Shown: positions 13,024 to 21,995, counted from the first letter of the stretch. The stretch: 34,480 bases of DNA from Bacteroidales bacterium (GCA_017480345.1 JAFVAU010000009.1:1-34480), one strand, 5' to 3'. The notes: a model not told the origin generated them from the sequence alone. Translations and numbers: made by a program.

Positions 13024-15407
13024 TGTTGCCTGAAATGTTGCAGGATTTCTTCCAGTTCTGCGATGTCCTTCACCAGAACCTCACGCGGCTTGGCCCCGTT
13101 CTGCGGGCCCACGATGCCGGCGGCTTCCAGCTGGTCCATCACTCTTCCTGCCTTTGCATATCCCATGCCAAGCTTGCGCTGGAGGTCCGAGGTGGAGCCC
13201 CGCTGATTGAGGACCACGGTACGGGCGGCTTCCTCAAAACGCTCGTCCAAGGTCTTCATGTCTACCATGCCGCCACTTCCCTCCTCTCCCTCGGACGGAG
13301 CCGGTTCGGGCAGGTAATAAGGCGTATTGTAACTCTTCTGATAGCCAATCTGGTTGCCCACGGCGTTGGTAAGGTCCACAATTTCGTCGTTGCCGATAAA
13401 GGCGCACTGCACGCGCTCCATCTCCACACCGCTGTACAGGAGCATGTCTCCCCGGCCGATGAGCTTGTCCGCTCCCGGCTGGTCCAGGATGGTGGCGGAG
13501 TCGATGCGGGAGGTAACGCGGAAAGCGATGCGCATGGGGAAGTTGGCCTTGATGAGGCCGGTAATCACATCCACCGTAGGACGCTGGGTGGCCAGGATTA
13601 CATGCAGACCGGCGGCGCGGCCCTTCTGGGCCAGACGGATCACGGAGGTGGTGATGCTGCGGGCCAGGGCCTTGGATTCCGGACCGGCCCCCACGGACAT
13701 GGTAAGGTCTGCGTATTCATCAATCACCACCACTATGTACGGCAGGAAATGATGGCCTTCGTCGGCCCTCAGGTGATGCTCCTTGTATTTGGCGTTATAG
13801 AGCTTGATGTTGTTCACCAGGCCTTTGGACAGAAGTTCGTAACGGGCGTCCATCTCCACGCAGAGGGACTGCAGCACGGCGGCGGCGTCCTTGGCGTTCT
13901 TGATGATGGCCTTTTCCTTCTCCTCCTCTTCACTGTTGGTAGGAAGCACTGCCAGATAGTGGTGCAGCAGCTTTCCATAAGCACTGAATTCCACCATCTT
14001 GGGGTCCACGAACACGAATTTGAGCTCCGAGGGGTGCTTGGCATACAGCAGGGAGGCCACAATCACGTTCAGGCCCACGGACTTACCCTGCTTGGTGGCA
14101 CCGGCCACCAGGAGGTGCGGAGCATCGGCCAGGTCGAAGACCTTCACCTGCTGGGAAATGGTGTAGCCGATGGCCACAGGCAGCTCAGCCTTGCTTTCGC
14201 GGAAGGAGGCGTCGTTCAGAAGGGATTTGAGCGGCACGATGGAGGCAACGTCGTTGGCCACCTCGATGCCCACGGAATCCGACAGGGTGGTGATTCTCAC
14301 GCCCCGGGCGCCCAGGCTTATGCCGATGTCTTCCTGCAACTGCTTGATGGCGGCGATCTTCACGCCCGGCGCGGGATAAACTTTATATAAGGTAACCGTG
14401 GGGCCCACGATAGCCGTCACGTCCCGCACCTGGATCTTGTAGTTGGCCAGGGTATTGCGGATCTTGGTATTGTTGCGCACCAGCTCGTCCTGGGATACCT
14501 CATGCCGGGCATTGGTGTAGTCTCCCAGGATGCTCAGTTCGGGCGTACGGTACTTGGGAAGGCCGTCCGGAGGGTCCAGCCGGTTGTCGATGGGCTTGAG
14601 CGGCTCCCTCACCTCCTGCTCCAGGGTATCGTCCCTCTCAATCCTGATGGCCGATTCCCCTTCCTCCGCCGGAGCCTCCTGATCATGGGAAGGAGTGGTC
14701 ACAAAGACCGGCTGTACGGGGGCGGGATCCTCATGCACCACCACGGGCTCTTCCTCTTCCACAGCATCCTCCTCCACTTCCAGCGTATCGGCCGTTTCCA
14801 TGGGAAGTTCCGAGGCGGGATCCGGCTCCTCCACCTCCCGCTTCACGCCCATGATCCAGTCGGAGAAACGGCGGCTCATAGCAAACAGCCACAGTCCCAG
14901 GAGTACCAGCAGGATGACGCCGGTCACAATCTCTCCCACCTGGGAAACGCTCCAGCCCACCAGGGCGGCGCCGGCCCGGCCTCCCATACCGCCTCCGAAA
15001 AGGTAGTTCCAGGGGGCGTACAGGTCTGCGAAGGCGAGCATCCAAGAAAGGAGGAAAGTGAAGGTGAGAAGGCCCAGGAACCATTTTCCCAGGCGGATGC
15101 GGCCGGCCGGCCAGATGAGCTTGATGCACCAGCCCAGCAGGAAAACCACCAGGCAGAAGGCAGCCAGGCCGAAGCTTTCCGTCACCAGGAAATGGCCCAG
15201 GGAAAGCCCGCCGGAAGCCGCGGCATTGCGCACGGCCCCTCCGGAAGAGAGCGCGCTCTGGTCCGGCCTCCAGCTGAAGATATAGGACAGGACGGAGACA
15301 CTCACCAGCACGGTGAGAATCAGCACTGCGGCAACGCCAACAAAGCGAAGGCCAACCTGCCTTCGCTCACTCAGATTATTCCACCACCGGCTCAGAGGAT
15401 TCATCAT
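13020..15407 (-). CDS. ftsK: DNA translocase FtsK
   Basis: A 795-residue septal DNA pump that clears chromosome termini from the division plane and activates XerCD recombination. Four membrane helices lie in the first ~185 residues (e.g. VGVAAVLILTVLVSVSVL and IVTGVILLVLLGLWLF). An acidic, proline-containing linker (~200-290) follows. The motor has Walker A GATKQGKS (about 435-442), FVDPKMVEFS and Walker B VVVIDEYADL (about 558-567). The C-terminal gamma winged helix (from about 735) includes STSDLQRKLGMGYAKAGRVM. Length and domain order are normal for Bacteroidetes. The start overlaps the DUF4290 stop by four bases. Confidence 0.96.
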   Translation of the reverse strand: MMNPLSRWWNNLSERRQVGLRFVGVAAVLILTVLVSVSVLSYIFSWRPDQSALSSGGAVRNAAASGGLSLGHFLVTESFGLAAFCLVVFLLGWCIKLIWPAGRIRLGKWFLGLLTFTFLLSWMLAFADLYAPWNYLFGGGMGGRAGAALVGWSVSQVGEIVTGVILLVLLGLWLFAMSRRFSDWIMGVKREVEEPDPASELPMETADTLEVEEDAVEEEEPVVVHEDPAPVQPVFVTTPSHDQEAPAEEGESAIRIERDDTLEQEVREPLKPIDNRLDPPDGLPKYRTPELSILGDYTNARHEVSQDELVRNNTKIRNTLANYKIQVRDVTAIVGPTVTLYKVYPAPGVKIAAIKQLQEDIGISLGARGVRITTLSDSVGIEVANDVASIVPLKSLLNDASFRESKAELPVAIGYTISQQVKVFDLADAPHLLVAGATKQGKSVGLNVIVASLLYAKHPSELKFVFVDPKMVEFSAYGKLLHHYLAVLPTNSEEEEKEKAIIKNAKDAAAVLQSLCVEMDARYELLSKGLVNNIKLYNAKYKEHHLRADEGHHFLPYIVVVIDEYADLTMSVGAGPESKALARSITTSVIRLAQKGRAAGLHVILATQRPTVDVITGLIKANFPMRIAFRVTSRIDSATILDQPGADKLIGRGDMLLYSGVEMERVQCAFIGNDEIVDLTNAVGNQIGYQKSYNTPYYLPEPAPSEGEEGSGGMVDMKTLDERFEEAARTVVLNQRGSTSDLQRKLGMGYAKAGRVMDQLEAAGIVGPQNGAKPREVLVKDIAELEEILQHFRQQ

Positions 15408-16075
15408 TTCTTACCCTTTTTCCCTTTGAAATTGCGGTTGAACTTGCCGCCCTTGTTTCCTCCTCCGAAACCCAGGTTCATGCCCGGGCGATTGAAGGAG
15501 GCATCGGCGGAAATCTTGGAGAGTTGCAGGCCGGCGGGCACCTTCACGCGGCCCTCGGAGAGGCGCTCGATATCCTGGAAGATGGTTTCATCGGCCACGG
15601 TATCTTTGTTCCAGATGAGGTACTGCTGGCGCATGTAGATGGCCAGGGAACGGATCATGGCGGTCTTTACCTCGCCTTCCGGCTCGGAGGCGATGAGTTC
15701 CAGGATGCTCTCTATGTTGCGGCCGTAATGACGGGCGCGAATGGGCTTGGTATTGAGCGGAATGGGATCCGGTTTGCTGTTTACGAATTCCGGGAAAGGC
15801 TTGGGGAAGGGGCTGTCCACATCCAAGTCGTAGCCCGCAATGATATACAGGTGGTCCCAAAGCTTCTGGGAGAAGTTCTCCTGCTGATGCACCTGCGGAT
15901 TCAGGCTCTCCATTACCTTGACCACGGAAAAGGCCTGCTCCGTACGCTTGGCCTTGTCCGGAATTTCCTTCAGTTGCTCCACCATCTTGAGCACGTTGCG
16001 ACCGTACTCCGGCATCTGCAGCTTTTCCACTTCTGTATTGTAATAAAGCTTGATAGAATTCTCACTGGCTTCCAT
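15404..16075 (-). CDS. DUF4290-domain protein
   Basis: A 223-residue cytoplasmic protein matching the Bacteroidetes-restricted DUF4290 family (LYYNTEVEKLQMPEYGRNV at the N-terminus, IPLNTKPIRARHYGRNIES in the middle). The core is helical to about residue 180. The tail is basic and glycine-rich (GGNKGGKFNRNFKGKKGKK), resembling RNA- or DNA-binding tails. The function is not established. It lies 12 bases behind the helicase-nuclease gene and overlaps ftsK, so the three are translationally coupled; a DNA-metabolism or division role is possible from context only. Confidence 0.85.
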   Translation of the reverse strand: MEASENSIKLYYNTEVEKLQMPEYGRNVLKMVEQLKEIPDKAKRTEQAFSVVKVMESLNPQVHQQENFSQKLWDHLYIIAGYDLDVDSPFPKPFPEFVNSKPDPIPLNTKPIRARHYGRNIESILELIASEPEGEVKTAMIRSLAIYMRQQYLIWNKDTVADETIFQDIERLSEGRVKVPAGLQLSKISADASFNRPGMNLGFGGGNKGGKFNRNFKGKKGKK

Positions 16076-16087
16076 AGAACATCTTGT

Positions 16088-19060
16088 TTAGTCTACAAAG
16101 ATAATCAAATTATCCTCCAAATACCAAAGGTAGCCCGAAACTTTTTCATAACCCATTTTGCGATAGAGGTTTACATAATCGCGCACCTGGTACCGGTATT
16201 TCTTCTGGTCCTGGCCGAACTTGTAATCCACAATGTCCACCCGTCCGTCCGGATGCAGCACCACGCGGTCCGGCCTGTGCTCCTGCCCGCCGGGAGAAAG
16301 GAGGGAGGCTTCGCAGCGCACGCCCACCTGCGGGGAGAACCAGTCCCGTTCCCGGACGGAAGCGATGCGCTGTCCCAGGAAAGAGAGGGTTTCCTCCTTG
16401 AGGGACAGGGGCAGGTCTCCGCTCAGGATGGCGCTCTCAACGGCCCCGGGCAGGTCTTCGGGCAAAGTGACGGAGCCCAGGATGGCATGCAGCACATTGC
16501 CCCGGATGCGGGTGGAGGCCAGCACGCCGGTGCTCCCTTCCTCGCCAAAATAATCGGCCGCCTCGGGACTCAGGCGCAGGCGGCTGCCGCTGTCCGAGGG
16601 ATAGGACTCGAAGCCGGGATTCAGCTCATCGACCCCGCTCTTCTCCCTTTCGAGGGTGGAAAAGTCAAAGGGCTGCCCCGCCTTGTACTCCGTGGAGCCC
16701 GTGAAGGCGTAGAGGAAATCCGCCATGTTGTTGAACTTCCCGGAAGCGGGAGGAGGGGATGCAATGACCTTGAGGCCGTATTTGGGGCGCGTCAGGGCCA
16801 CATAGAAGATGTTGATGGCGTCCACGGCCTGCATCTGCCGCTCCGAAAGGTACTCCTCCTCGAAGAAGGTCTGCGCAGAGCCCTTGGTGAGCTCCACCCG
16901 GTAAAGCCCCTTCGCTTCCTCCTCCAGGGCCGATCCTTCCACTCGGGGACGCGCCCAGGTGGTGGGAGCCTTGTACAGCGTCACCTTCTCTGCGAAAGGC
17001 ATAATCACAAAGGGGAATTCCAGGCCCTTGGCCTTGTGCACCGTCATGATACGGATGGAATTGCCGGCCGACGGGGACGCAATCCGGGGGGATGCCTCTT
17101 CCCAGTTTCGCAGGAAGGCGCCCAGCTGGTTGCCGCCGGTCTCGGTCCACTCCCGCAGGTAGTCCAGGAAGGAAAGGATATAGGGAATCTCGGCCTCGAA
17201 GGTGTCCGGATCGGCCTTTTTGAGGTCCCGGAGGATGCTTTCCGCCAGCTCCGACAGGGAATGGTAGTTCAGGGGAATCTCCACATCCATGGAACGGGCC
17301 AGGTAGCCGGCCACCTCCCCCTTCCCCTCCGTGGGGGCGCTGTCCACCAGGGAGAGCTGGGAGACCAGACGCCGCACGGTGACGGAGGATTTCACATAGA
17401 GGGAATCGTCGGAGACCACCGGATACCCGCGGGCAAGCAGTTCCCCGGCCACCAGGGCGCCATCGGCATTTCCCCGCACCAGGATGGCCACATCCGACCA
17501 CTCCGCTCCCCTGCCCCGGACGTCTTCCAGGGTGGTGAAAATCTCCTGCAGCTGGTCTTCGGTAAACAGCACCTCCACGCTGCCGGGGGCTTCTTCGTTC
17601 AAACGCGGCTTCTGGGCCACGTCTTCATACATCTTCTGAATGAGGGTAGTTCCCATCACTTCGTCCAGCTGCCGGGAGGCCTGCGTGAAGAAAGCGTTGT
17701 TGAACTGCACGATCTCCCGGCAAGTGCGGTAGTTGCTGTCCAAGGCCGTGATTTCCGGCTTGTCGAACTCCTGCTCCAGCCGGCTTCCCAGCAGGCGCCA
17801 GTCACTTCCCCGCCAGCGGTAGATGCTCTGCTTCACATCCCCCACCACTAAGCAATCGTTGCCGGAATCTATGCTTCCGTGCACCAGGGGGCGGAAATTG
17901 TCCCACTGGATGTCCGAGGTGTCCTGGAACTCGTCCAAAAGGAAATCCTCGTAGCGCACGCCCATCTTTTCGTAGATGAACGGAGTGTCCGTGCCGTCGA
18001 TAATCTTGTGCAAAAGGGTGTTGGAATCTTCCAGGGAGAGGACATTCTTCTCTTTCTGCAGCTGCGTGAAAGCGTCCCGCAGTTCCTGGGCCACGCCCAA
18101 GCTGTAGAGCTGTCCTTTCAGGATAAGGGCGGTATTGTACTCCTTGCAAGGCCGGTCAAAAACGGCGAAATACGATTTCAAAGGGCCGTCAATGGCCGGC
18201 TGAAGCACGGGCAGCAGGTGCGCGTTCCCCTTAGTGAACCACTCCTCGGGATTAGAGGCTCGGCGGATGAAGGCTTCCGTGGGAGGCACAGGGCTGTCCA
18301 GACCCTTCCGGATGGCGCACATAAAGCCCCTGTAGGTATCTTCCGGCTTCACGCCCACGCTGTCAAACGCATCCAGAACGGCCTGCGAGGCCGCTTTTAC
18401 CTTCTCCGGGTATGCCTTGATAATTTTCTCGCAGCGGCCGCGGAGCCTGTCCATGGCGTCCTTCTCATAACGCAGTTCCCCCTCCGGAATCTGGGAAAGG
18501 CCCTTTGCCATCTCCTGCAAGTCCTCCTCCAGCTTCATCTTCCCTTTGTCTCGCAGGTTCTGCCGGGCACTGCGCGTGAGCCAGTCCAGCAGCGGGCCGT
18601 CCTGGTCAGAGAGGGAGTCCAGCACCCGGTCCACGCTTTCGGAGACCAGGGAATCGCGGTCCACCTGCACCTGATAGGATGCAAACTGGCCAATCTCCCG
18701 GGAGAAGGCCCGCAAGGTCTGCTGGAAAAAACGGTCGATGGTGGAAACCGCAAAGGCGGAATAATCGTTCAGGATGAGCGAAAGCTGCTCGGAGGCCTTT
18801 TTTTGCAAGGCCTCCACGGTGGGCAGCGTTCCCGGAACCAGGTCCTTTATATAAGGGGATTCCTGCGGCTCCGTAGAAAGCCGGAACAGTTCTTTCAGGA
18901 TACGGCGCTTCATCTCGTCCGTGGCCTTGTTGGTAAAGGTAACGGCCAGCACATGCCTGTAGGCGTCGGGCTGGTCGCTCCCCACGATGAGGCGGATATA
19001 TTCCCGCGCCAGGTTGTATGTTTTGCCGGACCCTGCCGACGCTTTCAAAATCTTCAGCAT
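16088..19060 (-). CDS. UvrD/AddA-like helicase-nuclease
   Basis: A 990-residue superfamily 1 helicase fused to a PD-(D/E)XK nuclease, of the AddA/RecB type used in double-strand break repair. Motif I is ASAGSGKT (residues 7-14), Ia TFTNKATDEMKRRIL, II LLDEFQDTS (about 373-381), III VGDVKQSIYRWRG, IV LDSNYRT, V MTVHKAKGLEFP and VI FYVALTRPKYGL. The nuclease core reads HRPDRVVLHPDGRVDIVDYK, with Asp and Lys-x spacing near 930-947. In this phylum an AddB-like nuclease is often next door, but here the upstream neighbour is a divergent small gene, so the partner must lie elsewhere. Its -7 element is 7 bases ahead of the start codon, and it heads the ftsK operon. Confidence 0.9.
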   Translation of the reverse strand: MLKILKASAGSGKTYNLAREYIRLIVGSDQPDAYRHVLAVTFTNKATDEMKRRILKELFRLSTEPQESPYIKDLVPGTLPTVEALQKKASEQLSLILNDYSAFAVSTIDRFFQQTLRAFSREIGQFASYQVQVDRDSLVSESVDRVLDSLSDQDGPLLDWLTRSARQNLRDKGKMKLEEDLQEMAKGLSQIPEGELRYEKDAMDRLRGRCEKIIKAYPEKVKAASQAVLDAFDSVGVKPEDTYRGFMCAIRKGLDSPVPPTEAFIRRASNPEEWFTKGNAHLLPVLQPAIDGPLKSYFAVFDRPCKEYNTALILKGQLYSLGVAQELRDAFTQLQKEKNVLSLEDSNTLLHKIIDGTDTPFIYEKMGVRYEDFLLDEFQDTSDIQWDNFRPLVHGSIDSGNDCLVVGDVKQSIYRWRGSDWRLLGSRLEQEFDKPEITALDSNYRTCREIVQFNNAFFTQASRQLDEVMGTTLIQKMYEDVAQKPRLNEEAPGSVEVLFTEDQLQEIFTTLEDVRGRGAEWSDVAILVRGNADGALVAGELLARGYPVVSDDSLYVKSSVTVRRLVSQLSLVDSAPTEGKGEVAGYLARSMDVEIPLNYHSLSELAESILRDLKKADPDTFEAEIPYILSFLDYLREWTETGGNQLGAFLRNWEEASPRIASPSAGNSIRIMTVHKAKGLEFPFVIMPFAEKVTLYKAPTTWARPRVEGSALEEEAKGLYRVELTKGSAQTFFEEEYLSERQMQAVDAINIFYVALTRPKYGLKVIASPPPASGKFNNMADFLYAFTGSTEYKAGQPFDFSTLEREKSGVDELNPGFESYPSDSGSRLRLSPEAADYFGEEGSTGVLASTRIRGNVLHAILGSVTLPEDLPGAVESAILSGDLPLSLKEETLSFLGQRIASVRERDWFSPQVGVRCEASLLSPGGQEHRPDRVVLHPDGRVDIVDYKFGQDQKKYRYQVRDYVNLYRKMGYEKVSGYLWYLEDNLIIFVD

Positions 19061-19066
19061 TTCCTA

Positions 19067-19102
19067 CAAAGATAATCATTAAAAAAATTTTTCTTATCTT
19101 TG
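19067..19102. promoter_or_regulatory. Divergent promoters of the addA-like and small-protein genes
   Basis: TATCTTTG occurs once on each strand: minus strand 19074 to 19067 for the helicase-nuclease operon and plus strand 19095-19102 for the small-protein gene. Each lies where the other promoter's -33 element would be expected, so simultaneous occupancy looks hard. Confidence 0.65.
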
Positions 19103-19125
19103 GGAAACTAAAACTTTTCAATCAA

Positions 19126-19587
19126 ATGGCAAACATCAGCGACTACATCCAGCAACTCGTCGGCTCTGCCGCCGGAAACGTAGAAATCCCCTCCAACCTG
19201 AAAGACCAGATCCTGGGCGGACTGTCCAGCTCCATCATGGGCTCCCTCACCCAGACGGCCACCAAGGCCGGCGGCCTGGACGAAATCAAGGGTCTGCTCA
19301 CCGGAAAAGCGGATGCAGCCACCAGCAGCATCACCGCCCTGGCCGGCAATCTCTTTAATAACAATGTACTGAGCAAGCTCAATCTGGGAAGCCTGGCCCC
19401 CGCCCTCAGCGCCCTCATCCCCGGCATCATGGGCAAGCTCTCCGGCTTCCTCAAAGACCAGGACGGAGACGGAGACGTAGACATCAACGACATCCTCCTC
19501 TCCCTCAAGGGCAACTCCGGAGCCGCCGCCGGCATCCTGGGTGCTGCCACCAGCATCCTGGGCGGCCTCCTGGGCAAGAAGAAATAG
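19126..19587 (+). CDS. Small Gly/Ala-rich protein with EF-hand-like loop
   Basis: A 153-residue protein without signal peptide. The start at 19126 lies 24 bases behind a -7 element; the frame is open further upstream but overlaps the divergent promoters. The sequence is rich in Gly, Ala, Leu and Ser with amphipathic repeats (GGLSSSIMGSLTQTATKAGG, LAPALSALIPGIMGKLSGFL). It has one calcium-loop-like segment, DQDGDGDVDINDILLSL (about 112-128), resembling a single EF-hand or dockerin loop. The end is GGLLGKKK. The general look is that of DUF937/YidB-like small proteins, but no family is certain. It has its own terminator and precedes the NfeD-flotillin operon. Confidence 0.6.
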   Translation: MANISDYIQQLVGSAAGNVEIPSNLKDQILGGLSSSIMGSLTQTATKAGGLDEIKGLLTGKADAATSSITALAGNLFNNNVLSKLNLGSLAPALSALIPGIMGKLSGFLKDQDGDGDVDINDILLSLKGNSGAAAGILGAATSILGGLLGKKK

Positions 19588-19615
19588 TCTCTTTCCCCCT
19601 CAAGGGAACTGTTTT

Positions 19616-19648
19616 GGGCCGATGTTTGAATCATCGGCCCAATTTTTT
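19616..19648 (+). terminator. Terminator built from an inverted ATCGGCC pair
   Basis: GGGCCGATG (19616-19624) and CATCGGCCC (19632-19640) make a perfect 9-bp stem with a 7-base loop, followed by a T-rich run. The arms are two inverted copies of the 7-mer ATCGGCC that is frequent across the window. Confidence 0.85.
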
Positions 19649-19680
19649 AATTTTTTTATTGCAATTCAATAAATATTTAT

Positions 19681-19688
19681 TATATTTG
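19681..19688 (+). promoter_or_regulatory. -7 promoter element of the NfeD-flotillin operon
   Basis: TATATTTG, 22 bases ahead of the NfeD-like start, in an AT-rich stretch. A poor -33 match (TTATTG) lies near 19656-19661. Confidence 0.55.
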
Positions 19689-19710
19689 CAGAAACAAATA
19701 CTGATAAGCT

Positions 19711-20319
19711 ATGATTGCAACCTGGTGGGCTGGTCTCAGCCTTGTTATGAAGATTCTCTGGGGCGTCACCCTGACGGCGTCCCTCATTTTCATCATCCAA
19801 AGCATCCTCACCTTCGTCGGAGCCGACGTTGACTCCGACTTCGACGTGGATGTGGACACCTCCATGGACGGGAGCGACCTCTCCAACATTGACGGCGGGG
19901 CCAACCTGTACACCTTCCGTAACTTCGTGAACTTTATCCTGGGCTTTGGCTGGAGCGCCATCCTGCTGCAGGAGGCCATCCCCTCCGTCGCCTTCCGGAT
20001 TTTCGTCTCCGTGCTCATCGGCGTAGCCCTGGTGGCGGCCGTGATGTACCTGTTCAAGTGGCTCTCGGGCATGCAGCAGAGCGGCAACATCAATCTGCAG
20101 AAATCGGCCGCCGGCTGCGAAGGGAAGGTGTATCTCACCGTCCCGGCCGCCCGCAGCGGCTCCGGCAAGGTGCAGATCACCATCAATGGCGCCGTCCGCG
20201 AATACGACGCCGTCACGGAGAACGAAGAGCCCCTCAAGACCGGCACCGGCATCCGGGTGGTGGACGCCCTGGACGCGGGCACCCTCCTGGTAGAAGAAAC
20301 AAACACTTACACCATTTAA
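19711..20319 (+). CDS. NfeD-like membrane protein (flotillin partner)
   Basis: A 202-residue inner-membrane protein. Hydrophobic segments at about 6-36, 69-90 and 94-118 flank an acidic, periplasmic-looking segment (ADVDSDFDVDVDTSMDGSD). The C-terminal ~75 residues (GCEGKVYLTVPAARSGSGKV to GTLLVEETNTYTI) form the small OB-fold beta domain of NfeD/YuaF-type proteins. Such proteins are encoded beside flotillins and are thought to help build membrane microdomains. Only three bases separate its stop from the flotillin start, so co-expression is nearly certain. The Asp-rich loop is notable and might bind divalent cations (inference). Confidence 0.85.
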   Translation: MIATWWAGLSLVMKILWGVTLTASLIFIIQSILTFVGADVDSDFDVDVDTSMDGSDLSNIDGGANLYTFRNFVNFILGFGWSAILLQEAIPSVAFRIFVSVLIGVALVAAVMYLFKWLSGMQQSGNINLQKSAAGCEGKVYLTVPAARSGSGKVQITINGAVREYDAVTENEEPLKTGTGIRVVDALDAGTLLVEETNTYTI

Positions 20320-20322
20320 GAT

Positions 20323-21714
20323 ATGACACAGTTGTACCTCATCCTCATCATTGTGGCCGTGGTGTTCGTCACCCTGGCCGCCATCCTCAAGCGCTATCGC
20401 CGCTGCCCTTCGGACAAGATCCTTGTCATCTACGGTAAGACCGGAAAGAACGCCGGAGGTTCCATCTCATCGGCCCGATGCATCCACGGCGGCGCAGCCT
20501 TCATCTGGCCCGTCTTCCAAGATTACGCCTTCCTGGACCTCAAGCCCATCTCCATCGAGTGCAACCTCACCAACGCCCTGTCCAAGCAGAACATCCGCGT
20601 AGACGTTCCCTGCCGCTTCACCGTGGGTATCTCCACCGAGCCGGAGAACATGACCAACGCCGCCGAGCGCCTGCTGGGCCTGAGCGTGGACAGCATCCAG
20701 AACATCGCTACGGATATCCTCTTCGGCCAGCTGCGTCTGGTGATTGCCACCATGGACATCGAGGAAATCAACGCCGACCGTGACAAGTTCCTGGCCAACG
20801 TATCCACCAACGTGGAGGCGGAGCTCCGCAAGATAGGCCTCAAGCTCATCAACGTGAACGTGACGGATATCCGCGACGAGTCCGGCTACATCGAGGCCCT
20901 GGGTAAGGAAGCCGCCGCCAAGGCCATCAACGACGCCAAGAAGAGCGTGGCCGAGCAGAACCGTTACGGTGAAACCGGCAAGGCCATGGCCGACAAGGAC
21001 ACCCGTATCAACGTGGCCGCCGCCGACGCCGATGCCGTGAAGGGTGAAAACAGCGCCAAGATTGAGATTGCCAACTCCGACGCCCTCCGCCGTCAGAAGA
21101 CCGCAGAGGCCGACCGCATTGCCGTGGCCGCAGAAAAGGTGCAGGCCGCCAAGGCCCTGGAAGAGGCCTACCAGAGTGAGCGCGACGCCGAACTGGCCCG
21201 TGCCGAGCGGGAAGAGGCCACCCAGAAGGCCAATATCGTGGTGGCTGCAGAGATTGACAAGCAGAAGAAAATCATCGAGGCCGAGGCCGAAGCCGAGCAG
21301 ATCCGCCGCAAGGCCAAGGGTGAGGCCGACGCCATCTTCGCCAAGATGGACGCCCAGGCAAAGGGTATGCTGGAAATCCTCACCAAGCAGGCCGACGGTT
21401 TCAAGAATCTGGTGAGCGCCGCCGAGGGAGACGCCCAGAAGGCCGTCCTCATGATGATTGCCGACAAACTGCCCGAGCTGGTGAAGACCCAGGTAGAGGC
21501 CGTCAAGGGCATCAACATAGACAAGGTAACGGTTTGGGACGGAGGCAATTCCTCCGACGGCAAAACCGCCACGTCCAACTTCATCTCCGGTATGATGAAG
21601 AGCGTTCCCCCGCTGGACGACCTCTTCAAGATGGCCGGCATGGAGCTCCCCACCTACCTGAAGGGCAAGGCCGAAAAGGCCGATGAGCAGCCTCAGCCCG
21701 AGGCCAAAAAGTAA
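20323..21714 (+). CDS. Flotillin family protein (SPFH domain, YqiK/FloT-like)
   Basis: A 463-residue membrane scaffold. An N-terminal membrane segment (LYLILIIVAVVFVTLAAIL) is followed by the SPFH/band-7 domain (about 30-190; KILVIYGKTGKNAGGS, NIRVDVPCRFTVGISTEP, KIGLKLINVNVTDI). A long Ala/Glu/Lys-rich coiled coil (~190-350) follows with flotillin-type EA repeats (EAEAEAEQIRRKAKGEAD). The C-terminal part includes GMLEILTKQADGFKNLVSAA and a hydrophilic tail. Flotillins oligomerise in membrane microdomains and influence secretion, division and fluidity. Length and domain order are normal. It is the second gene of the operon, followed by a small transcriptional regulator after six bases. Confidence 0.93.
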   Translation: MTQLYLILIIVAVVFVTLAAILKRYRRCPSDKILVIYGKTGKNAGGSISSARCIHGGAAFIWPVFQDYAFLDLKPISIECNLTNALSKQNIRVDVPCRFTVGISTEPENMTNAAERLLGLSVDSIQNIATDILFGQLRLVIATMDIEEINADRDKFLANVSTNVEAELRKIGLKLINVNVTDIRDESGYIEALGKEAAAKAINDAKKSVAEQNRYGETGKAMADKDTRINVAAADADAVKGENSAKIEIANSDALRRQKTAEADRIAVAAEKVQAAKALEEAYQSERDAELARAEREEATQKANIVVAAEIDKQKKIIEAEAEAEQIRRKAKGEADAIFAKMDAQAKGMLEILTKQADGFKNLVSAAEGDAQKAVLMMIADKLPELVKTQVEAVKGINIDKVTVWDGGNSSDGKTATSNFISGMMKSVPPLDDLFKMAGMELPTYLKGKAEKADEQPQPEAKK

Positions 21715-21720
21715 GCGCAT

Positions 21721-21930
21721 ATGCCGATTATCACCAATATTGATGTCATGCTGGCCCGCCGGAAAATGTCTTCCGGCGAGCTGGCCCAGAAAGTCGGCAT
21801 CACTCCCGCCAATCTTTCCATCCTCAAGTGCGGAAAGGCCAAAGCCCTCCGCCTGAGTACCCTGGAGGCCCTCTGCAAGGCCCTCGACTGCGGACCGGGC
21901 GATATCCTGGAGTATCGGCCCGATGAATAA
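21721..21930 (+). CDS. Cro/C1-type HTH regulator, small
   Basis: A 69-residue DNA-binding protein of the XRE family, YozG-like. The helix-turn-helix covers about residues 17-44 (SGELAQKVGITPANLSILKC), followed by the family's GKAKALRLSTLEALCKALDC and a short PGDILEYRPDE end. It has no sensory domain. Six bases separate it from the flotillin stop, placing it in the same operon, so it could feed back on that operon or act elsewhere. A terminator follows directly. Confidence 0.88.
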   Translation: MPIITNIDVMLARRKMSSGELAQKVGITPANLSILKCGKAKALRLSTLEALCKALDCGPGDILEYRPDE

Positions 21931-21934
21931 AATG

Positions 21935-21966
21935 AAGCCCGACGTTTGATAACGCCGGGCTTTTTC
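21935..21966 (+). terminator. Terminator after the flotillin operon
   Basis: AAGCCCG-a-CGTT pairs with AACG-c-CGGGCTT around a TGAT loop, one mismatch, then a T-run. The loop region overlaps the -33 element of the following promoter. Confidence 0.85.
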
Positions 21967-21975
21967 TTATCTTTG
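21945..21975 (+). promoter_or_regulatory. Promoter of manC-sstT, overlapping the terminator
   Basis: TTTG (21945-21948) and TATCTTTG (21968-21975) are 19 bases apart. The -33 element lies in the loop/stem of the preceding terminator and the -7 element directly behind its T-run. Confidence 0.75.
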
Positions 21976-21995
21976 TGTCCTTAATAACACAAAGA

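Noticed and set aside
13005-14390. 461-codon open frame on the plus strand
   Set aside because: Shadow of ftsK; the minus-strand reading has all FtsK motifs.
15524-17851. 775-codon open frame on the plus strand
   Set aside because: It lies antisense to the DUF4290 and AddA-like genes. High GC third positions keep the complementary frame open; its translation has no domain.
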